Made by a program: the position numbers and the translations under genes
Origin: Mycobacteriaceae bacterium
GTDB lineage: Bacteria > Actinomycetota > Actinomycetes > Mycobacteriales > Mycobacteriaceae
Length of the DNA stretch: 64,000 nucleotides
Direction: 5' to 3'
Assembly: GCA_029977845.1 (NCBI GenBank)
Contig: JAPOKC010000005.1
Span: 1-64,000 of the forward strand
Part shown: positions 43,342 through 53,679 of the stretch, one piece after another
Numbering within the stretch: the stretch's first letter is position 1
Layout: each line of letters opens with the position of its first letter
The notes under the pieces: model-generated
The model's input: the letters and a program-made list of their open reading frames with translations, nothing else
Databases searched by the model: none
Told to the model about the DNA's origin: nothing

Positions 43342-45168
43342 TCAGTCCGATTCGGACAGTCGCTGCTTGAGCGCCTCGAACTCGTCACGCACACCGGTGG
43401 GCAACCGCTCGCCGATGAAGGAGAACCACTCCTCGATCTGCGGCAGTTCGGCACGCCACTCGTCGGCATTCACCGCAAGCGCCTCGGTGACGTCATCCTT
43501 GGTGACATCCAGCCCGTCGAGATCGAGGTCGTCGACGGCCGGAACCGTACCGATGGCGGTGGACACCCCATTTGCCGTTCCATCGACCCGGTTGACGATC
43601 CACTTCAGCACCCGGCTGTTCTCACCGAAGCCCGGCCACAGGAAGCGTCCGTCATCACCGCGGCGGAACCAGTTCACGAAGAAGATCTTCGGCATCTTGG
43701 ACTCGTCGGCGTTCTTGGCCAGATCCAACCAGTGCTGGCAGTAGTCGCCGGCGTTGTATCCCAGGAACGGCAACATCGCCATCGGGTCACGGCGGATGGC
43801 ACCGACCTTGCCCTCGGCCGCAGCGGTCTGCTCACTGCCCAGGGTGGCTCCGATGAACACTCCGTGGTGCCAGTCGCGAGCCTGGGTGACCAACGGGACC
43901 GTGGTCTTGCGACGGCCGCCGAAGAGGATCGCCGAGATCGGGACGCCCTGCGGATCGTCCCACTCCGGAGCCAGGGTCGGGCACTGCGACATCGGGGTGC
44001 AGTAGCGCGAATTCGGATGCGCCGCAGGCTCTTTGGATTCAGGCGTCCAGTCGTTGCCCTTCCAGTCGATCAGGTGCTGAGGGTCGCCTTCCAGGCCCTC
44101 CCACCACACGCCGCCACCGTCTGTCATCGCGACGTTGGTGAACACGGTGTTGCCGGCGGCGACGGTCTTCATCGCATTCGGGTTGGAACTCCAGTTGGTG
44201 CCCGGCGCCACACCGAAGAACCCGAACTCCGGGTTGACCGCGTAGAGACGGCCGTCCTTGCCGAATCGCATCCAGGCGATGTCGTCACCGATGGTCTCCG
44301 CCCGCCAACCGGGAATGGTCGGCTGCAGCATCGCGAGATTGGTCTTGCCGCACGCCGAGGGGAAGGCAGCGGCGATGAAATACGACTTGTTCTCAGGGGA
44401 GATGAGCTTCACGATCAGCATGTGCTCGGCGAGCCAGCCCTCGTCGCGTGCCATCACCGACGCGATTCGCAGCGAGTAACACTTCTTACCGAGCAGGGCG
44501 TTGCCGCCGTAACCCGATCCGTAGCTCCAGATCTCCCGGGTCTCCGGAAAGTGGCTGATGTACTTGGTCTCGTTGCAGGGCCACGGCACATCCTTCTGAC
44601 CGGGCTCCAGCGGTGCGCCGAGTGAGTGCAGCGCCTTGACGAAGAAACCGTCGTCGCCGAGCAGTTCCAGCGCCGCGGTGCCCATCCGGGTCATGGTGCG
44701 CATCGAGACGACAACGTATTCGGAGTCGGTGATCTCGACGCCGAGCTTGGGATCCTCCGCACCGAGTGGCCCCATGCAGAACGGCACCACATACATGGTG
44801 CGTCCGCGCATACACCCGCGGTAGAGGTCGGTCATGATCGAGCGCATCTCGGCCGGGGCCATCCAGTTGTTGGTGGGGCCGGCGTCGATCTCTCGCTCCG
44901 AGCAGATGAACGTGCGCGACTCGACCCGGGCTACGTCCGACGGGGTCGAGCGGGCCAGGTACGAGTGCGGCTCGGAGCTTTCACTGAGATGGATGAAAGT
45001 GCCGGCATCGACCAGCTGCTGACTCAGGCGCGCGGACTCCTCGGCCGAGCCGTCGGCGAAGACGACCCGGTCGGGTTGGGTGAGTTCGGCGATCTCCCTC
45101 ACCCAGGCCAGCAGCCCGGCGTGCTTGGTCGGCGCCCTGTCCAGACCTGGGATGGTCGCTGAGGTCAT
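43342..45168 (-). CDS. pckA: GTP-dependent phosphoenolpyruvate carboxykinase PckA
   Basis: 608-residue GTP-type PEPCK converting oxaloacetate and GTP to phosphoenolpyruvate, the entry to gluconeogenesis when growing on lipids. The kinase loop [13 protein letters not shown] contains the catalytic Cys region unique to this class, and FGGRR and GEN-type motifs follow. The ATG at 45168 is preceded by GGGAGA at 6 bases. A minus-strand -10 TAATCT lies at 45201-45206. Downstream coupling to fadD4 fits a fatty-acid growth role. Confidence 0.95.
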   Translation of the reverse strand: MTSATIPGLDRAPTKHAGLLAWVREIAELTQPDRVVFADGSAEESARLSQQLVDAGTFIHLSESSEPHSYLARSTPSDVARVESRTFICSEREIDAGPTNNWMAPAEMRSIMTDLYRGCMRGRTMYVVPFCMGPLGAEDPKLGVEITDSEYVVVSMRTMTRMGTAALELLGDDGFFVKALHSLGAPLEPGQKDVPWPCNETKYISHFPETREIWSYGSGYGGNALLGKKCYSLRIASVMARDEGWLAEHMLIVKLISPENKSYFIAAAFPSACGKTNLAMLQPTIPGWRAETIGDDIAWMRFGKDGRLYAVNPEFGFFGVAPGTNWSSNPNAMKTVAAGNTVFTNVAMTDGGGVWWEGLEGDPQHLIDWKGNDWTPESKEPAAHPNSRYCTPMSQCPTLAPEWDDPQGVPISAILFGGRRKTTVPLVTQARDWHHGVFIGATLGSEQTAAAEGKVGAIRRDPMAMLPFLGYNAGDYCQHWLDLAKNADESKMPKIFFVNWFRRGDDGRFLWPGFGENSRVLKWIVNRVDGTANGVSTAIGTVPAVDDLDLDGLDVTKDDVTEALAVNADEWRAELPQIEEWFSFIGERLPTGVRDEFEALKQRLSESD

Positions 45169-45203
45169 CGGTATCTCCCGCCTACGTTCACCTGTCTGGA
45201 AGA

Positions 45204-45231
45204 TTAACGCGGGCTGCGAGCCCGCTGTTAA
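45204..45231 (-). terminator. Hairpin between the Rv0209-like gene and pckA
   Basis: GCGGGCT (45209-45215) pairs with AGCCCGC (45219-45225) over a 3-base loop; TTAAC/GTTAA extend the stem past a one-base bulge. On the minus strand it follows the stop at 45247 and precedes a short T-rich tail that overlaps the pckA -10. It may end the upstream transcript, or act as an operator for pckA. Confidence 0.5.
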
Positions 45232-45246
45232 CGGGAGTATGGCCGA

Positions 45247-46287
45247 TCAAACGGGCGGAGGACCCCCGAACGGCCCAGACGTCAGCAAAGCCACTTCCGC
45301 GGCCAGCACCCGGGTGAAAACCCGCTCCTCCAGCGTCGATCTCAAGCCTGCCGTGATCTCGACCGCCCACCGGTCGGCCGCGGCCCGTTCAGACAACAAC
45401 CGACGGGCTCGAACCATCCACACACCCGAAGCCAGACCCAGCGCCCCGCACCCGGCGGCAAGCGCCGGAGCAGACCCCGGCAGCAGGTCACCGAGTGCCC
45501 GTCCGAGGGTCAGCGCGACCCCGGTTCCGAACGCCAGAGCGACGAGAGCCGACAGCCGGCGCTCGAGTCCTGTCCCGCGCGGCGCGGCTCCGTCCGGCAG
45601 CCGGATCGGCTCCCGGCAGCCGACCCCGAGCTCAACGGTGAGTTCAGCGTCGATCTCGGCGGCGGCAAGGGCGATCTTGCGACGGGCGTACCGCACGAAG
45701 TCGTCGGCCCTGGTGAGCCCCGCCGCCGCGGTCTGCAGTTCGGCGCGTAGCGCGACGCAGGCCGAACGGACTGCACCGGCCGCCTGCAGGCGGGTCTGTT
45801 GCAGGCGCAGCCGTTGCGTGCGGACAACGGGAGGCGACCCAGGGTGTGACGCGGCGGGTGGCGGGGTCCCGGTGGCGGCCGCCGCCAGCCGGAGCGCACC
45901 GCGGGCCAGATCCGCGGCGCAGGAGGCGTGCAGTTCCGAGACCGGCCCGCGGGCATACCGCTGCCAGCCGATCGCGGCACGCAGTCGCTGGGCGGGCAGC
46001 GGCAGCGGCACGGGCATCCCGGCCTGGCGCAGCACCTCGGCGGCGACGTCCATCCTTGCCAGCACCACCTCGTCGGATGCCAGCAACCCGGCCAGTCGCT
46101 CGCCGCCGGGCTCGGCCGCCATCGCGGTCAGCGACGGCCAGGCGGCGAGGATGCGCCGGTAGCGGACCGGCGCGGCGGCACTCGCAGGCAACGGTGCGTT
46201 CAGATCCGCCGCCACCCTCGCCAATCCCGGGTGTCCCCATGCCAGCGCAGCGGTGCTGAACACGTCGGCGAGGGGACAGCCGGCCAT
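45247..46287 (-). CDS. Conserved hypothetical membrane protein (Rv0209-like)
   Basis: 346-residue Ala-rich protein of unknown function. The N-terminal 220 residues are helical and soluble in character; two hydrophobic helices lie near 245-270 and 275-295 (LVALAFGTGVALTLG, LAAGCGALGLASGVWMV), and an acidic/basic tail follows. No enzyme motif was recognised. Orientation between trmB and pckA fits Rv0209. The ATG at 46287 has no strong ribosome site. Confidence 0.75.
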   Translation of the reverse strand: MAGCPLADVFSTAALAWGHPGLARVAADLNAPLPASAAAPVRYRRILAAWPSLTAMAAEPGGERLAGLLASDEVVLARMDVAAEVLRQAGMPVPLPLPAQRLRAAIGWQRYARGPVSELHASCAADLARGALRLAAAATGTPPPAASHPGSPPVVRTQRLRLQQTRLQAAGAVRSACVALRAELQTAAAGLTRADDFVRYARRKIALAAAEIDAELTVELGVGCREPIRLPDGAAPRGTGLERRLSALVALAFGTGVALTLGRALGDLLPGSAPALAAGCGALGLASGVWMVRARRLLSERAAADRWAVEITAGLRSTLEERVFTRVLAAEVALLTSGPFGGPPPV

Positions 46288-46384
46288 CGCGCAATGGTGG
46301 CAGTTGAGCCCGGGAGCGGCCAGTCACCGCCGAAGGCAACTGTTGGGTATCAATCTGATCTGCGATATCGGCGTCCGCAGCTTG

Positions 46385-47131
46385 ATGGGCCACCATGGAT
46401 CAATGCCTGTTCCGCGGTCTGTTTCGGGCTCCGCCATGCCTGGGGCGGCAGCGCACCGGCCCCGCCGGGTGTCCAGCTTCCGGTCCCGGCGATCCGCGTT
46501 GAGCGAGGGTCAGCAGGCGGTTTGGGACCTTCTGTGGCCGACCATGGGCCGGCTTGCCGACACCGAGGATCCGCTCGACGCTGCGGCCTGGTTCGGGCGC
46601 TGCGCCCCACTGGTGCTCGAGATCGGTTGCGGCACCGGAACCTCAACCCTGGCGATGGCCCAGGCCGAGCCCGACCTCGACGTGATCGCCGTGGAGGTCT
46701 ACCGGCGCGGTCTGGCCCAGTTGCTCAGTGGGATCGACCGCGAGGGCGTCAACAACATCCGGCTGATCCGCGGTGACGGAACCGACGTCCTGGAACATCT
46801 GCTCACCCCCGGATCCCTGACCGGAATCCGGGTTTTCTTCCCCGACCCGTGGCCCAAGGCCCGTCATCACAAGCGGCGCCTGCTGCAACCGGCGACGCTG
46901 AGTCTCATGGCCGACCGGTTGCGGCCCGGCGGCGTCCTGCACGCGGCCACCGACCATGCCGAGTACGCAGAGCAGATCGGTGAGGCAGGCGACGCCGAGC
47001 CGCTGCTGCGCCGGGCGGAACCCGGTGAGGCGCTGCCGATCTCGACGGAACGGCCGACGACGAAGTACGAGACCAAGGCCCACCGCGCCGGAAGTGCGGT
47101 GACCGAATTCATCTGGGTGAGGCGACCATGA
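46385..47131 (+). CDS. trmB: tRNA (guanine-N7)-methyltransferase TrmB
   Basis: 248-residue SAM enzyme that makes m7G46 in tRNA. The AdoMet motif LEIGCGTGTSTLAMA, the signature FFPDPWPKARHHKRRL and the terminal TKYETKA tRNA-binding motif are all present. The start is uncertain: ATG 46385 (opening MGHHGSM) and ATG 46403 are both plausible, and the frame stays open to 46253. It overlaps the next gene by 4 bases (ATGA), giving an operon trmB / NYN / mmpL3. Confidence 0.92.
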   Translation: MGHHGSMPVPRSVSGSAMPGAAAHRPRRVSSFRSRRSALSEGQQAVWDLLWPTMGRLADTEDPLDAAAWFGRCAPLVLEIGCGTGTSTLAMAQAEPDLDVIAVEVYRRGLAQLLSGIDREGVNNIRLIRGDGTDVLEHLLTPGSLTGIRVFFPDPWPKARHHKRRLLQPATLSLMADRLRPGGVLHAATDHAEYAEQIGEAGDAEPLLRRAEPGEALPISTERPTTKYETKAHRAGSAVTEFIWVRRP

Positions 47132-47805
47132 CCGTCATCGACGAAATCCGGATCGCGCCGGCGGCAGCGGAACCGCATCCGGCCGGAAAAAGGGTGCTGC
47201 TGGTGTGGGACGCACCGAACCTCGACATGGGCCTGGGGTCGATCCTGGGCGGACGGCCGACGGCGGCGCACCGGCCGCGGTTCGACGCCCTCGGCCGGTG
47301 GTTGCTGGCCTGCACCGCGGAGCTGGCCGCCGGCCACCCCGGCGTGTGCCTGGAACCGGAGGCCACGGTTTTCACCAACATCGCACCGGGAAGCGCCGAT
47401 GTGGTGCGTCCGTGGGTCGAGGCGCTGCGCAACGTCGGTTTTGCGGTGTTCGCCAAACCGAAGGTCGACGAGGAGAGCGACGTCGACTCCGACATGCTGG
47501 CGCACATCGCGCTGCGACGCAGCCAGGGCCTGGCATCGGTGCTGGTGGCATCGGCCGACGGCCAGGCGTTCCGGTCACCGCTGGAGGACATCGCCCGGGA
47601 CGGCATCGACGTCCGGGTCCTCGGATTTCGCGAACACGCCAGCTGGGCGTTAGCGTCGGATACCTTCGAATTCGTCGACCTGGAGGACATTCCGGGGGTT
47701 TTCCGCGAGCCTCTGCCCCGAATCGGCTTGGATTCGTTGCCAGAGCAAGGTGCGTGGCTGCAGCCGTTCCGGCCGCTGTCCTCGTTGCTGAACTCGCGGA
47801 TTTAG
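47128..47805 (+). CDS. NYN (PIN-like) domain protein (Rv0207c-like)
   Basis: 225-residue protein with a PIN-like NYN fold. The acidic metal site is formed by Asp in LLVWDAPNLDMG, Asp residues in VDEESDVDSDML and Asp in LVASADGQAF, as in predicted RNases. It lies between trmB and mmpL3, overlapping the former by 4 bases and 21 bases before the latter. An RNA-processing role is inferred from the fold only. Confidence 0.85.
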   Translation: MTVIDEIRIAPAAAEPHPAGKRVLLVWDAPNLDMGLGSILGGRPTAAHRPRFDALGRWLLACTAELAAGHPGVCLEPEATVFTNIAPGSADVVRPWVEALRNVGFAVFAKPKVDEESDVDSDMLAHIALRRSQGLASVLVASADGQAFRSPLEDIARDGIDVRVLGFREHASWALASDTFEFVDLEDIPGVFREPLPRIGLDSLPEQGAWLQPFRPLSSLLNSRI

Positions 47806-47826
47806 ACCTGCAGTAAGGAGATCTGA

Positions 47827-50586
47827 GTGTTCGCCTGGTGGGGCCGAACCGTATACCGGTATCGGTACATCGTCATCGCTGTGATGGTGGCGCTCTGTAT
47901 CGGCGGCGGTATCTACGGCATTGACCTGGGTAAGCACGTCACCCAGAGCGGTTTCTACGACGAGGGCAGCCAATCGGTGACGGCCTCACTGGTGGCCGAC
48001 GGCGCCTACGGGCGCGATCGCACCAGCCATGTGGTGGCCATCCTCACCCCGCCCGGCGACAAGAAGGTCGACGACCCCGAGTGGTCAAAGGAGATGGTCA
48101 CCGAGCTCGACGACTTCACCAAGAAACATCAGGACAAGGTCGTCGGCTGGGCGGGTTGGCTGCGCGCCCCGGAGAGCACCGACGCCACCGTCGCGCAGAT
48201 GAAGACGGCGGACAAGCGCCACACCTTCGTGTCGATCCCGCTCAAGGGCGACAGCGATGACGAGATCCTGAAGAACTATCAGGATGTCGCGCCCGACCTT
48301 CAGCAGGTCAACGACGGCAACATCGAACTGGCCGGGCTGAACCCGCTGGCCAGTGAACTCACCGGAACCATCGGCGTCGACCAGCAGCGCGCCGAAGTCG
48401 CCGCGATCCCGCTCGTTGCCGTGCTGCTGTTCTTCGTTTTCGGCGGCGTGATCGCGGCCAGCCTGCCGGCCATCATCGGCGGCCTCTCCATCCTGGGCGC
48501 TCTGGGCATCATGCGGCTGATCGCCGACTTCACCCCGGTGCACTTCTTCGCCCAACCCGTCGTGACGCTGATCGGCCTCGGTATCGCAATCGACTACGGC
48601 CTGTTCATCGTCAGCCGATTCCGGGAGGAGATCGCCGAGGGCTACGACACCGAGGCAGCCGTGCGCCGGACGGTGATGACCGCCGGACGCACAGTTGTGT
48701 TCTCCGCGGTGATCATCGTCGCCTCATCGCTGCCGCTGCTGCTGTTTCCGCAGGGCTTCCTGAAGTCGATCACCTACGCGATCATCGCCTCGGTCATGCT
48801 CGCGGCGATTCTGTCCATCACCGTGCTGGCGGCCAGCCTCGCCATCCTCGGGCCCAACGTCGACGCACTCGGCGTGCGCACCCTGCTGCGGGTGCCGTTC
48901 CTGGCCAACTGGCCGTTCTCCCGCAAGATCATCGACTGGTTCGCCGACAAGACCCAGAAGACCAAGACCCGGGAAGAGGTCGAGAACGGCTTCTGGGGCA
49001 CTCTGGTCAACCGGGTGATGAAGCGGCCGATCCTGTTCGCCGCGCCCATCGTCATCATCATGATCCTGATGATCATCCCGCTCGGGAAACTCTCACTCGG
49101 CGGCATCAGCGAGAAGTACCTGCCTCCGAACAATTCGGTCCGGCTGGCCCAGGAGGAGTTCGACAAGATCTTCCCCGGCTTCCGCACCGAGCCCCTGACG
49201 CTGGTGATCAAACGTGACGACGGTCAGCCGGTGACCGATCAGCAGGTCGCCGAGATCCGCAACAAGGCGATGTCGATCAGCGGCTTCACCGATCCCGACA
49301 ACAATCCCGACGCGATGTGGAAACCGCGCCCCGGCACCTCGTCGGACCCGTCGGTGCGGGTGATCCAGAACGGTCTGGTGAATCGCAACGACGCCGCAAA
49401 GAAGATCAACGAACTGCGCGACATCACCCCGCCCAGGGGGTTGTCGGTGTACGTCGGCGGCACACCCGCGCTCGAGCAGGACAGCATCCACTCGCTGTAC
49501 GCGAAACTGCCGCTGATGGTGCTGCTGCTGATCACCACCACGACGATTCTGATGTTCCTGGCATTCGGTTCACTGGTGCTGCCGATCAAAGCCGCGCTGA
49601 TGAGTGCGTTGACCCTGGGCTCCACGATGGGCGTATTGACCTGGATGTTCGTCGAGGGCCACGGGTCCGGGCTGATGAACTACACGCCGCAGCCGCTGAT
49701 GGCGCCGATGATCGGCTTGATCATCGCGGTGATATACGGCCTGTCCACCGACTATGAGGTCTTCCTGGTCTCACGCATGGTGGAGGCCCGCGATCGCGGG
49801 ATGTCGACCACCGAGGCGATCCGGATCGGCACGGCCACCACCGGTCGGCTGATCACCGCGGCCGCGCTGGTTCTGGCTGTGGTGGCCGGCGCCTTCGTAT
49901 TCTCCGATCTGGTGATGATGAAGTACCTGGCGTTCGGTCTGCTCATCGCACTGCTGCTCGACGCCACCATCGTCCGGATGTTCCTGGTGCCGGCGATCAT
50001 GAAACTTCTCGGTGACGACTGCTGGTGGGCGCCGAAGTGGATGAAACGACTGCAGCACAAGATCGGCCTGGGTGAGACCACCCTGCCCGATGAACGCAGA
50101 CCCGTCGTGCCCGAACCGCAGGGCGCCCTGGCCGTCGCCGGTGCTGCGGTTCCCGCGGCGCCGGTACGCGTAGTGGCTCCCGCCGCGCCGCCGGCGCCCG
50201 CACCCGAAGCACCGACGACCCGGTTCGCCTCGGGTAAACCCCAGAAGGAAGACCGCGACATCAGTTCCTGGCTGGGCGAACTGCGCGCGAAGGCCGGACG
50301 GCACGAACGGCCGGTTTCGGCCGAGCCGACCCAGGTGATCTCCACCCCCACTGTGCCGGTCCCCGGGCCGGTCGGTGGCGCGGCACCTGAGGACGCGACG
50401 ACCGCGATGCCGATCGCATCGAATCCGCCTGCCTCTGAGCCGATTTCAGCCGAGGAGACCCGGGCCATCCCGATCAGCCGGCCGGCCGAGGATTCCGATA
50501 TGGCCACCGAGCAACTCAACGCCCGCGGCAAGCAGGGCGGCGGGGTCAGCGCACAGGAGTTGCTCCGCCGGGAAGGCCGGCTCTAA
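47827..50586 (+). CDS. mmpL3: Trehalose monomycolate exporter MmpL3
   Basis: 919-residue RND-type inner-membrane transporter that moves trehalose monomycolate for outer-membrane assembly; essential in mycobacteria. Twelve helices surround two periplasmic porter domains. The proton-relay Asp-Tyr pairs are visible in [16 protein letters not shown] and [16 protein letters not shown] cytoplasmic tail of about 190 residues, rich in Pro, Ala and Thr, follows the last helix. The GTG is preceded by TAAGGAG at 6 bases. Co-transcription with trmB and the NYN gene is likely. Confidence 0.96.
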   Translation: MFAWWGRTVYRYRYIVIAVMVALCIGGGIYGIDLGKHVTQSGFYDEGSQSVTASLVADGAYGRDRTSHVVAILTPPGDKKVDDPEWSKEMVTELDDFTKKHQDKVVGWAGWLRAPESTDATVAQMKTADKRHTFVSIPLKGDSDDEILKNYQDVAPDLQQVNDGNIELAGLNPLASELTGTIGVDQQRAEVAAIPLVAVLLFFVFGGVIAASLPAIIGGLSILGALGIMRLIADFTPVHFFAQPVVTLIGLGIAIDYGLFIVSRFREEIAEGYDTEAAVRRTVMTAGRTVVFSAVIIVASSLPLLLFPQGFLKSITYAIIASVMLAAILSITVLAASLAILGPNVDALGVRTLLRVPFLANWPFSRKIIDWFADKTQKTKTREEVENGFWGTLVNRVMKRPILFAAPIVIIMILMIIPLGKLSLGGISEKYLPPNNSVRLAQEEFDKIFPGFRTEPLTLVIKRDDGQPVTDQQVAEIRNKAMSISGFTDPDNNPDAMWKPRPGTSSDPSVRVIQNGLVNRNDAAKKINELRDITPPRGLSVYVGGTPALEQDSIHSLYAKLPLMVLLLITTTTILMFLAFGSLVLPIKAALMSALTLGSTMGVLTWMFVEGHGSGLMNYTPQPLMAPMIGLIIAVIYGLSTDYEVFLVSRMVEARDRGMSTTEAIRIGTATTGRLITAAALVLAVVAGAFVFSDLVMMKYLAFGLLIALLLDATIVRMFLVPAIMKLLGDDCWWAPKWMKRLQHKIGLGETTLPDERRPVVPEPQGALAVAGAAVPAAPVRVVAPAAPPAPAPEAPTTRFASGKPQKEDRDISSWLGELRAKAGRHERPVSAEPTQVISTPTVPVPGPVGGAAPEDATTAMPIASNPPASEPISAEETRAIPISRPAEDSDMATEQLNARGKQGGGVSAQELLRREGRL

Positions 50587-51677
50587 CCGGCTTGCAGTTC
50601 GGCCGCTTCACCGGCCGGATCCGCGGCCACCAGCACCCGGATCGCACTGTTGAGGAAAGCCAGGATGGGCACCGCCAGCAGTGCCCCCGCGATACCGGCC
50701 AGCACTCCCCCGGTCGCGATGGCCAGCACGATCGCCAACGGGTGGATCGACACCGCCCGGCCCATCAGCAGCGGCTGGAGCACATGGCTCTCGAGTTGCA
50801 TGATCGCGATGATCAACCCGAGGGTGATCATCGCGTAGATGAAACCCTTGGCCAGCAGTGCCACCACTACGGCGAGCATTCCGGTGATGACAGCGCCGAC
50901 GACGGGGATGAACGCGCCGAGGAACACCAGTGAGGCCAACGGCAGTGCCAACGGCACACCCATGACGGCAAGGCCGGTGCCGATGCCGACCGCGTCGACG
51001 AGTGCCACCAGGAATGTCGCGCGCACGTAGCCGATCAGGGATCCGAATCCGGCCCGACCGGCGTCACGCACCCGTTGCCTGGTCGCCGCCGGAACAATCT
51101 TGGTCAGGTAGCCATAGATCTCACGCCCGCCGTAGAGCAGGAAGATCAGCGTGAACAGCATCAGCAGCGCACCGGTCAGGATCTCGCCGAGGGTGGCCGC
51201 GGTGGACAGCGCTCCGGTGGTCAGCTTCTCCTGGTTGTCACGCAGCGCTTTCACGGCCGCTTCGCCGGCCTTCTCGATCTGCTCGTGGCTCAAATGAGCC
51301 GGGCCCTCGATCAGCCAACTGGAAGCGTTGTCGATACTTCGGGTCACCTGCTCGGTCAGGCTCGGCAGACCCGAAACGAATTGGCTCACAACGAAAGTCA
51401 TGATCCCGCCGAACACCGCGATTCCGGTGAGCAGGACCAGCGCAACCGCCCCGCCGCGCGGGGCACCGCGACGGTCCAGCCAATCCACCGCGGGCAGCAT
51501 GAGAGCCGTCACCATCACCGCCAGCGCGACCGGAACCACGATCACCTGGAGTGTGGCCACCAGCCACAGCAGCGCGAGAACAGCGGCGAGGATCACCAGC
51601 AGGCGCCAGCACCACGCGGCAGCCTTGCGGACGAACGGATCAACAGCCTCGTCGTCACTCGCCAGTCCGGCCGACAT
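50583..51677 (-). CDS. AI-2E family transporter-like membrane protein (Rv0205-like)
   Basis: 364-residue protein with about eight hydrophobic helices in the 2+1+5 arrangement of the AI-2E exporter family (formerly UPF0118). Family members export signals or exchange Na+/H+; the substrate here is unknown. The ATG at 51677 is 7 bases after a minus-strand -10, TAGGCT, predicting a leaderless mRNA. The stop overlaps that of mmpL3 by 4 bases. Confidence 0.9.
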   Translation of the reverse strand: MSAGLASDDEAVDPFVRKAAAWCWRLLVILAAVLALLWLVATLQVIVVPVALAVMVTALMLPAVDWLDRRGAPRGGAVALVLLTGIAVFGGIMTFVVSQFVSGLPSLTEQVTRSIDNASSWLIEGPAHLSHEQIEKAGEAAVKALRDNQEKLTTGALSTAATLGEILTGALLMLFTLIFLLYGGREIYGYLTKIVPAATRQRVRDAGRAGFGSLIGYVRATFLVALVDAVGIGTGLAVMGVPLALPLASLVFLGAFIPVVGAVITGMLAVVVALLAKGFIYAMITLGLIIAIMQLESHVLQPLLMGRAVSIHPLAIVLAIATGGVLAGIAGALLAVPILAFLNSAIRVLVAADPAGEAAELQAG

Positions 51678-51684
51678 GCGGGTC

Positions 51685-51714
51685 AGCCTAACCCGGCCTC
51701 TGCACGGCTACCCT
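51685..51714. promoter_or_regulatory. Divergent promoters of the Rv0205- and Rv0204c-like genes
   Basis: Minus-strand -10 TAGGCT (51685-51690) and plus-strand -10 TACCCT (51709-51714), each 7 bases from its start codon (51677 and 51722). The gap between the genes is 44 bases. Confidence 0.55.
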
Positions 51715-51721
51715 TAACGAC

Positions 51722-52828
51722 GTGGCCCACGAACGCGGCTCGCCCGCCCGGGGTAGGTACTGGTGGGTGCGATGGGTGGTGCTCGGCGTCGCACTGATCG
51801 TGCTGGCCGTCGAGGCCCACCTGGTGTGGGATCAGCTGTCCAAGGCCTGGACCAGTCTGCTGTCGGCCAACGGCGCCTGGGTGCTGGCCGCGGCGCTGGC
51901 CGCCATGATGTCGATGCACAGCTTCGCCCAGATCCAGCGCACGCTGCTTCGCTCAGCCGGCGTCACGGTGAGACAGTGGCGATCGGAGGCGGCCTTCTAT
52001 GCGGGCAACGCACTGAGCACCACACTGCCGGGCGGCCCGGTCCTCTCCGCCACCTTCGTCTACCGGCAGCAGCGGCGGTGGGGCGCATCGCCGGTGGTGG
52101 CTTCCTGGCAGTTGGTGATGTCGGGTGCACTGCAAGTGGTGGGCCTGGCCCTGCTGGGACTCGGCGGCGCATTTCTGTTGGGCGCCAAGGACAATCCGTT
52201 CTCCCTGCTGTTCACCCTCGGCGGGTTTGTTGCTCTATTACTGCTCGCGCAGGCGGTCGCGACCCGGCCCGAGCTGATCGACGGTATCGGGGTGAAGGTC
52301 CTCGGCAATCTGAACTCGTTGCGCAACAAGCCCGCCGACACCGGACTGCGCAAGTGGCGTGAGACGCTGCGTCAGCTGGAGTCGGTGAGCCTGAGCCGGC
52401 GCGCACTGAGCGTGGCATTCGGCTGGTCGCTGTTCAACTGGGTTGCCGACGTCGCCTGCCTGTTGTTCGCGGCCTACGCCACCGGGGGCCATCCCTCCCT
52501 GCCCGGTCTGACGGTCGCCTATGCGGCGGCGCGCGCGGTGGGTGCGATCCCGTTGATGCCCGGCGGGCTGCTGGTCGTGGAGGCGGTTCTGGTTCCGGGT
52601 CTGGTGTCCAGCGGCATGGCCCTGCCCGACGCCATTTCGGCGATGCTGATCTACCGATTGGTGAGCTGGATCTTCATCTCCGCGATCGGCTGGGTGGTGT
52701 TCTTCTTCATGTTCCGCACCGAAGGTGCACTGCATCCCGGAACCGTGGGCGATGAACTCGAAGCCCTCAAAGCCGAAGAGTTGGCCGTCATCGACGAACT
52801 CGCCCCCGACGAGGAGGACCGCGGCTGA
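51722..52828 (+). CDS. YbhN/UPF0104-type membrane protein (Rv0204c-like)
   Basis: 368-residue membrane protein with about eight helices of the lysylphosphatidylglycerol-synthase transmembrane (flippase-like) family. The conserved segment MPGGLLVVEAVLVPGL near residue 280 is characteristic. No synthetase domain is attached. It may move a lipid across the membrane (family inference). The GTG at 51722 is 7 bases after a -10 box. An acidic cytoplasmic tail ends 18 bases before the next ATG. Confidence 0.87.
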   Translation: MAHERGSPARGRYWWVRWVVLGVALIVLAVEAHLVWDQLSKAWTSLLSANGAWVLAAALAAMMSMHSFAQIQRTLLRSAGVTVRQWRSEAAFYAGNALSTTLPGGPVLSATFVYRQQRRWGASPVVASWQLVMSGALQVVGLALLGLGGAFLLGAKDNPFSLLFTLGGFVALLLLAQAVATRPELIDGIGVKVLGNLNSLRNKPADTGLRKWRETLRQLESVSLSRRALSVAFGWSLFNWVADVACLLFAAYATGGHPSLPGLTVAYAAARAVGAIPLMPGGLLVVEAVLVPGLVSSGMALPDAISAMLIYRLVSWIFISAIGWVVFFFMFRTEGALHPGTVGDELEALKAEELAVIDELAPDEEDRG

Positions 52829-52846
52829 ACACGGTTGGATCGCCGT

Positions 52847-53230
52847 ATGACCGCACCCGCCCCCGGTCCGGCCAGGACCGCCTCGCTGGCCTTCGCCGCC
52901 GATCTCGCATGCGTCATCGCCTTCGTGGCGGTCGGCCGGCGAAACCACGCCGAGGGGGTGACGCTGGCCGGTATCGCGACGACCGCGTGGCCGTTCTTGA
53001 CCGGGACGGTCGTCGGCTGGCTGTTGTCGCTGGGCTGGCGCCGGCCGGCCGCACTGGTGCCGACCGGGGTCACGGTGTGGCTGTGCACGGTCGTGGTGGG
53101 CATGGCACTGCGGGTGGTCAGCCACGCCGGGACAGCGGCGAGCTTCGTCCTGGTCGCCTCATGCGTCACAGCGGCGCTACTGCTGGGCTGGCGCGCAGTT
53201 CGGGCCGTGCTTGCCCGGCGGACCGCTTAG
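52847..53230 (+). CDS. DUF3054 family membrane protein
   Basis: 127-residue protein with four hydrophobic helices and the paired Gly/Trp features of DUF3054 (FAADLACVIAFVAVGRRNH at the N-terminus, TAWPFLTGTVVGW in the middle). Function unknown. The ATG at 52847 is preferred; a TTG at 52835 is in frame. Probably co-transcribed with the flippase-like gene. It overlaps the convergent haemophore gene by 4 bases. Confidence 0.82.
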   Translation: MTAPAPGPARTASLAFAADLACVIAFVAVGRRNHAEGVTLAGIATTAWPFLTGTVVGWLLSLGWRRPAALVPTGVTVWLCTVVVGMALRVVSHAGTAASFVLVASCVTAALLLGWRAVRAVLARRTA

Positions 53231-53580
53231 GCGCCGGGGACCGGCACGGCGGAGTCGCCGCCGCAGCGGGTCCGGAGGTCCATCAGCGGCTGGCGGATGG
53301 CCTGGAGTTCGGCTTTCACCTGCGGGTTGGCGTTCAGATAGTCGGCGATCGCGCCGCGCAGCTGATCGCGGGGGGCCCCTTCCAGACCGGTGAAGAACGC
53401 ATTGACGTCGGGATGGGTGAACAAATAGGCCGACGTCGCCGCGGAGACACCTGAGGAGACCGCGGCCAGGTCGGCCGCGGTGCAGTTCGGCGGAGCCGCG
53501 AATGCCGACGGGGCCAGGCCGACGGTCAGCGCGGCAGCCAATCCGGCAGCTCGTCCAACTCCGCGGGGACGGCGAATCAT
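53227..53580 (-). CDS. Secreted haemophore-like haem-binding protein (Rv0203-like)
   Basis: 117-residue exported protein: a cleavable signal peptide (about residues 1-28, ending AFA) followed by a small helical domain with two cysteines. The segment TSAYLFTHPDVNAFF carries the Tyr and His expected for haem binding in the Rv0203 family. In M. tuberculosis this protein hands haem to MmpL3 and MmpL11, whose genes flank it here too. AAGGAG lies 4 bases before the ATG, and a minus-strand -10 TAGCGT is at 53631-53636. Confidence 0.87.
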   Translation of the reverse strand: MIRRPRGVGRAAGLAAALTVGLAPSAFAAPPNCTAADLAAVSSGVSAATSAYLFTHPDVNAFFTGLEGAPRDQLRGAIADYLNANPQVKAELQAIRQPLMDLRTRCGGDSAVPVPGA

Positions 53581-53679
53581 GGGGCTCCTTCATCCGGGGC
53601 CGCTCAGGCGGCTGGGGTAGTCTCAAAACCACGCTAGTCGCCTGGTGCCAGTCGCGGGGAGTTCGCCATCCAGCAGTTC

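Noticed and set aside
45247..46287. Orthology of the membrane protein to Rv0210
   Set aside because: Its length and position between trmB and pckA fit Rv0209 better; no motif supports Rv0210.
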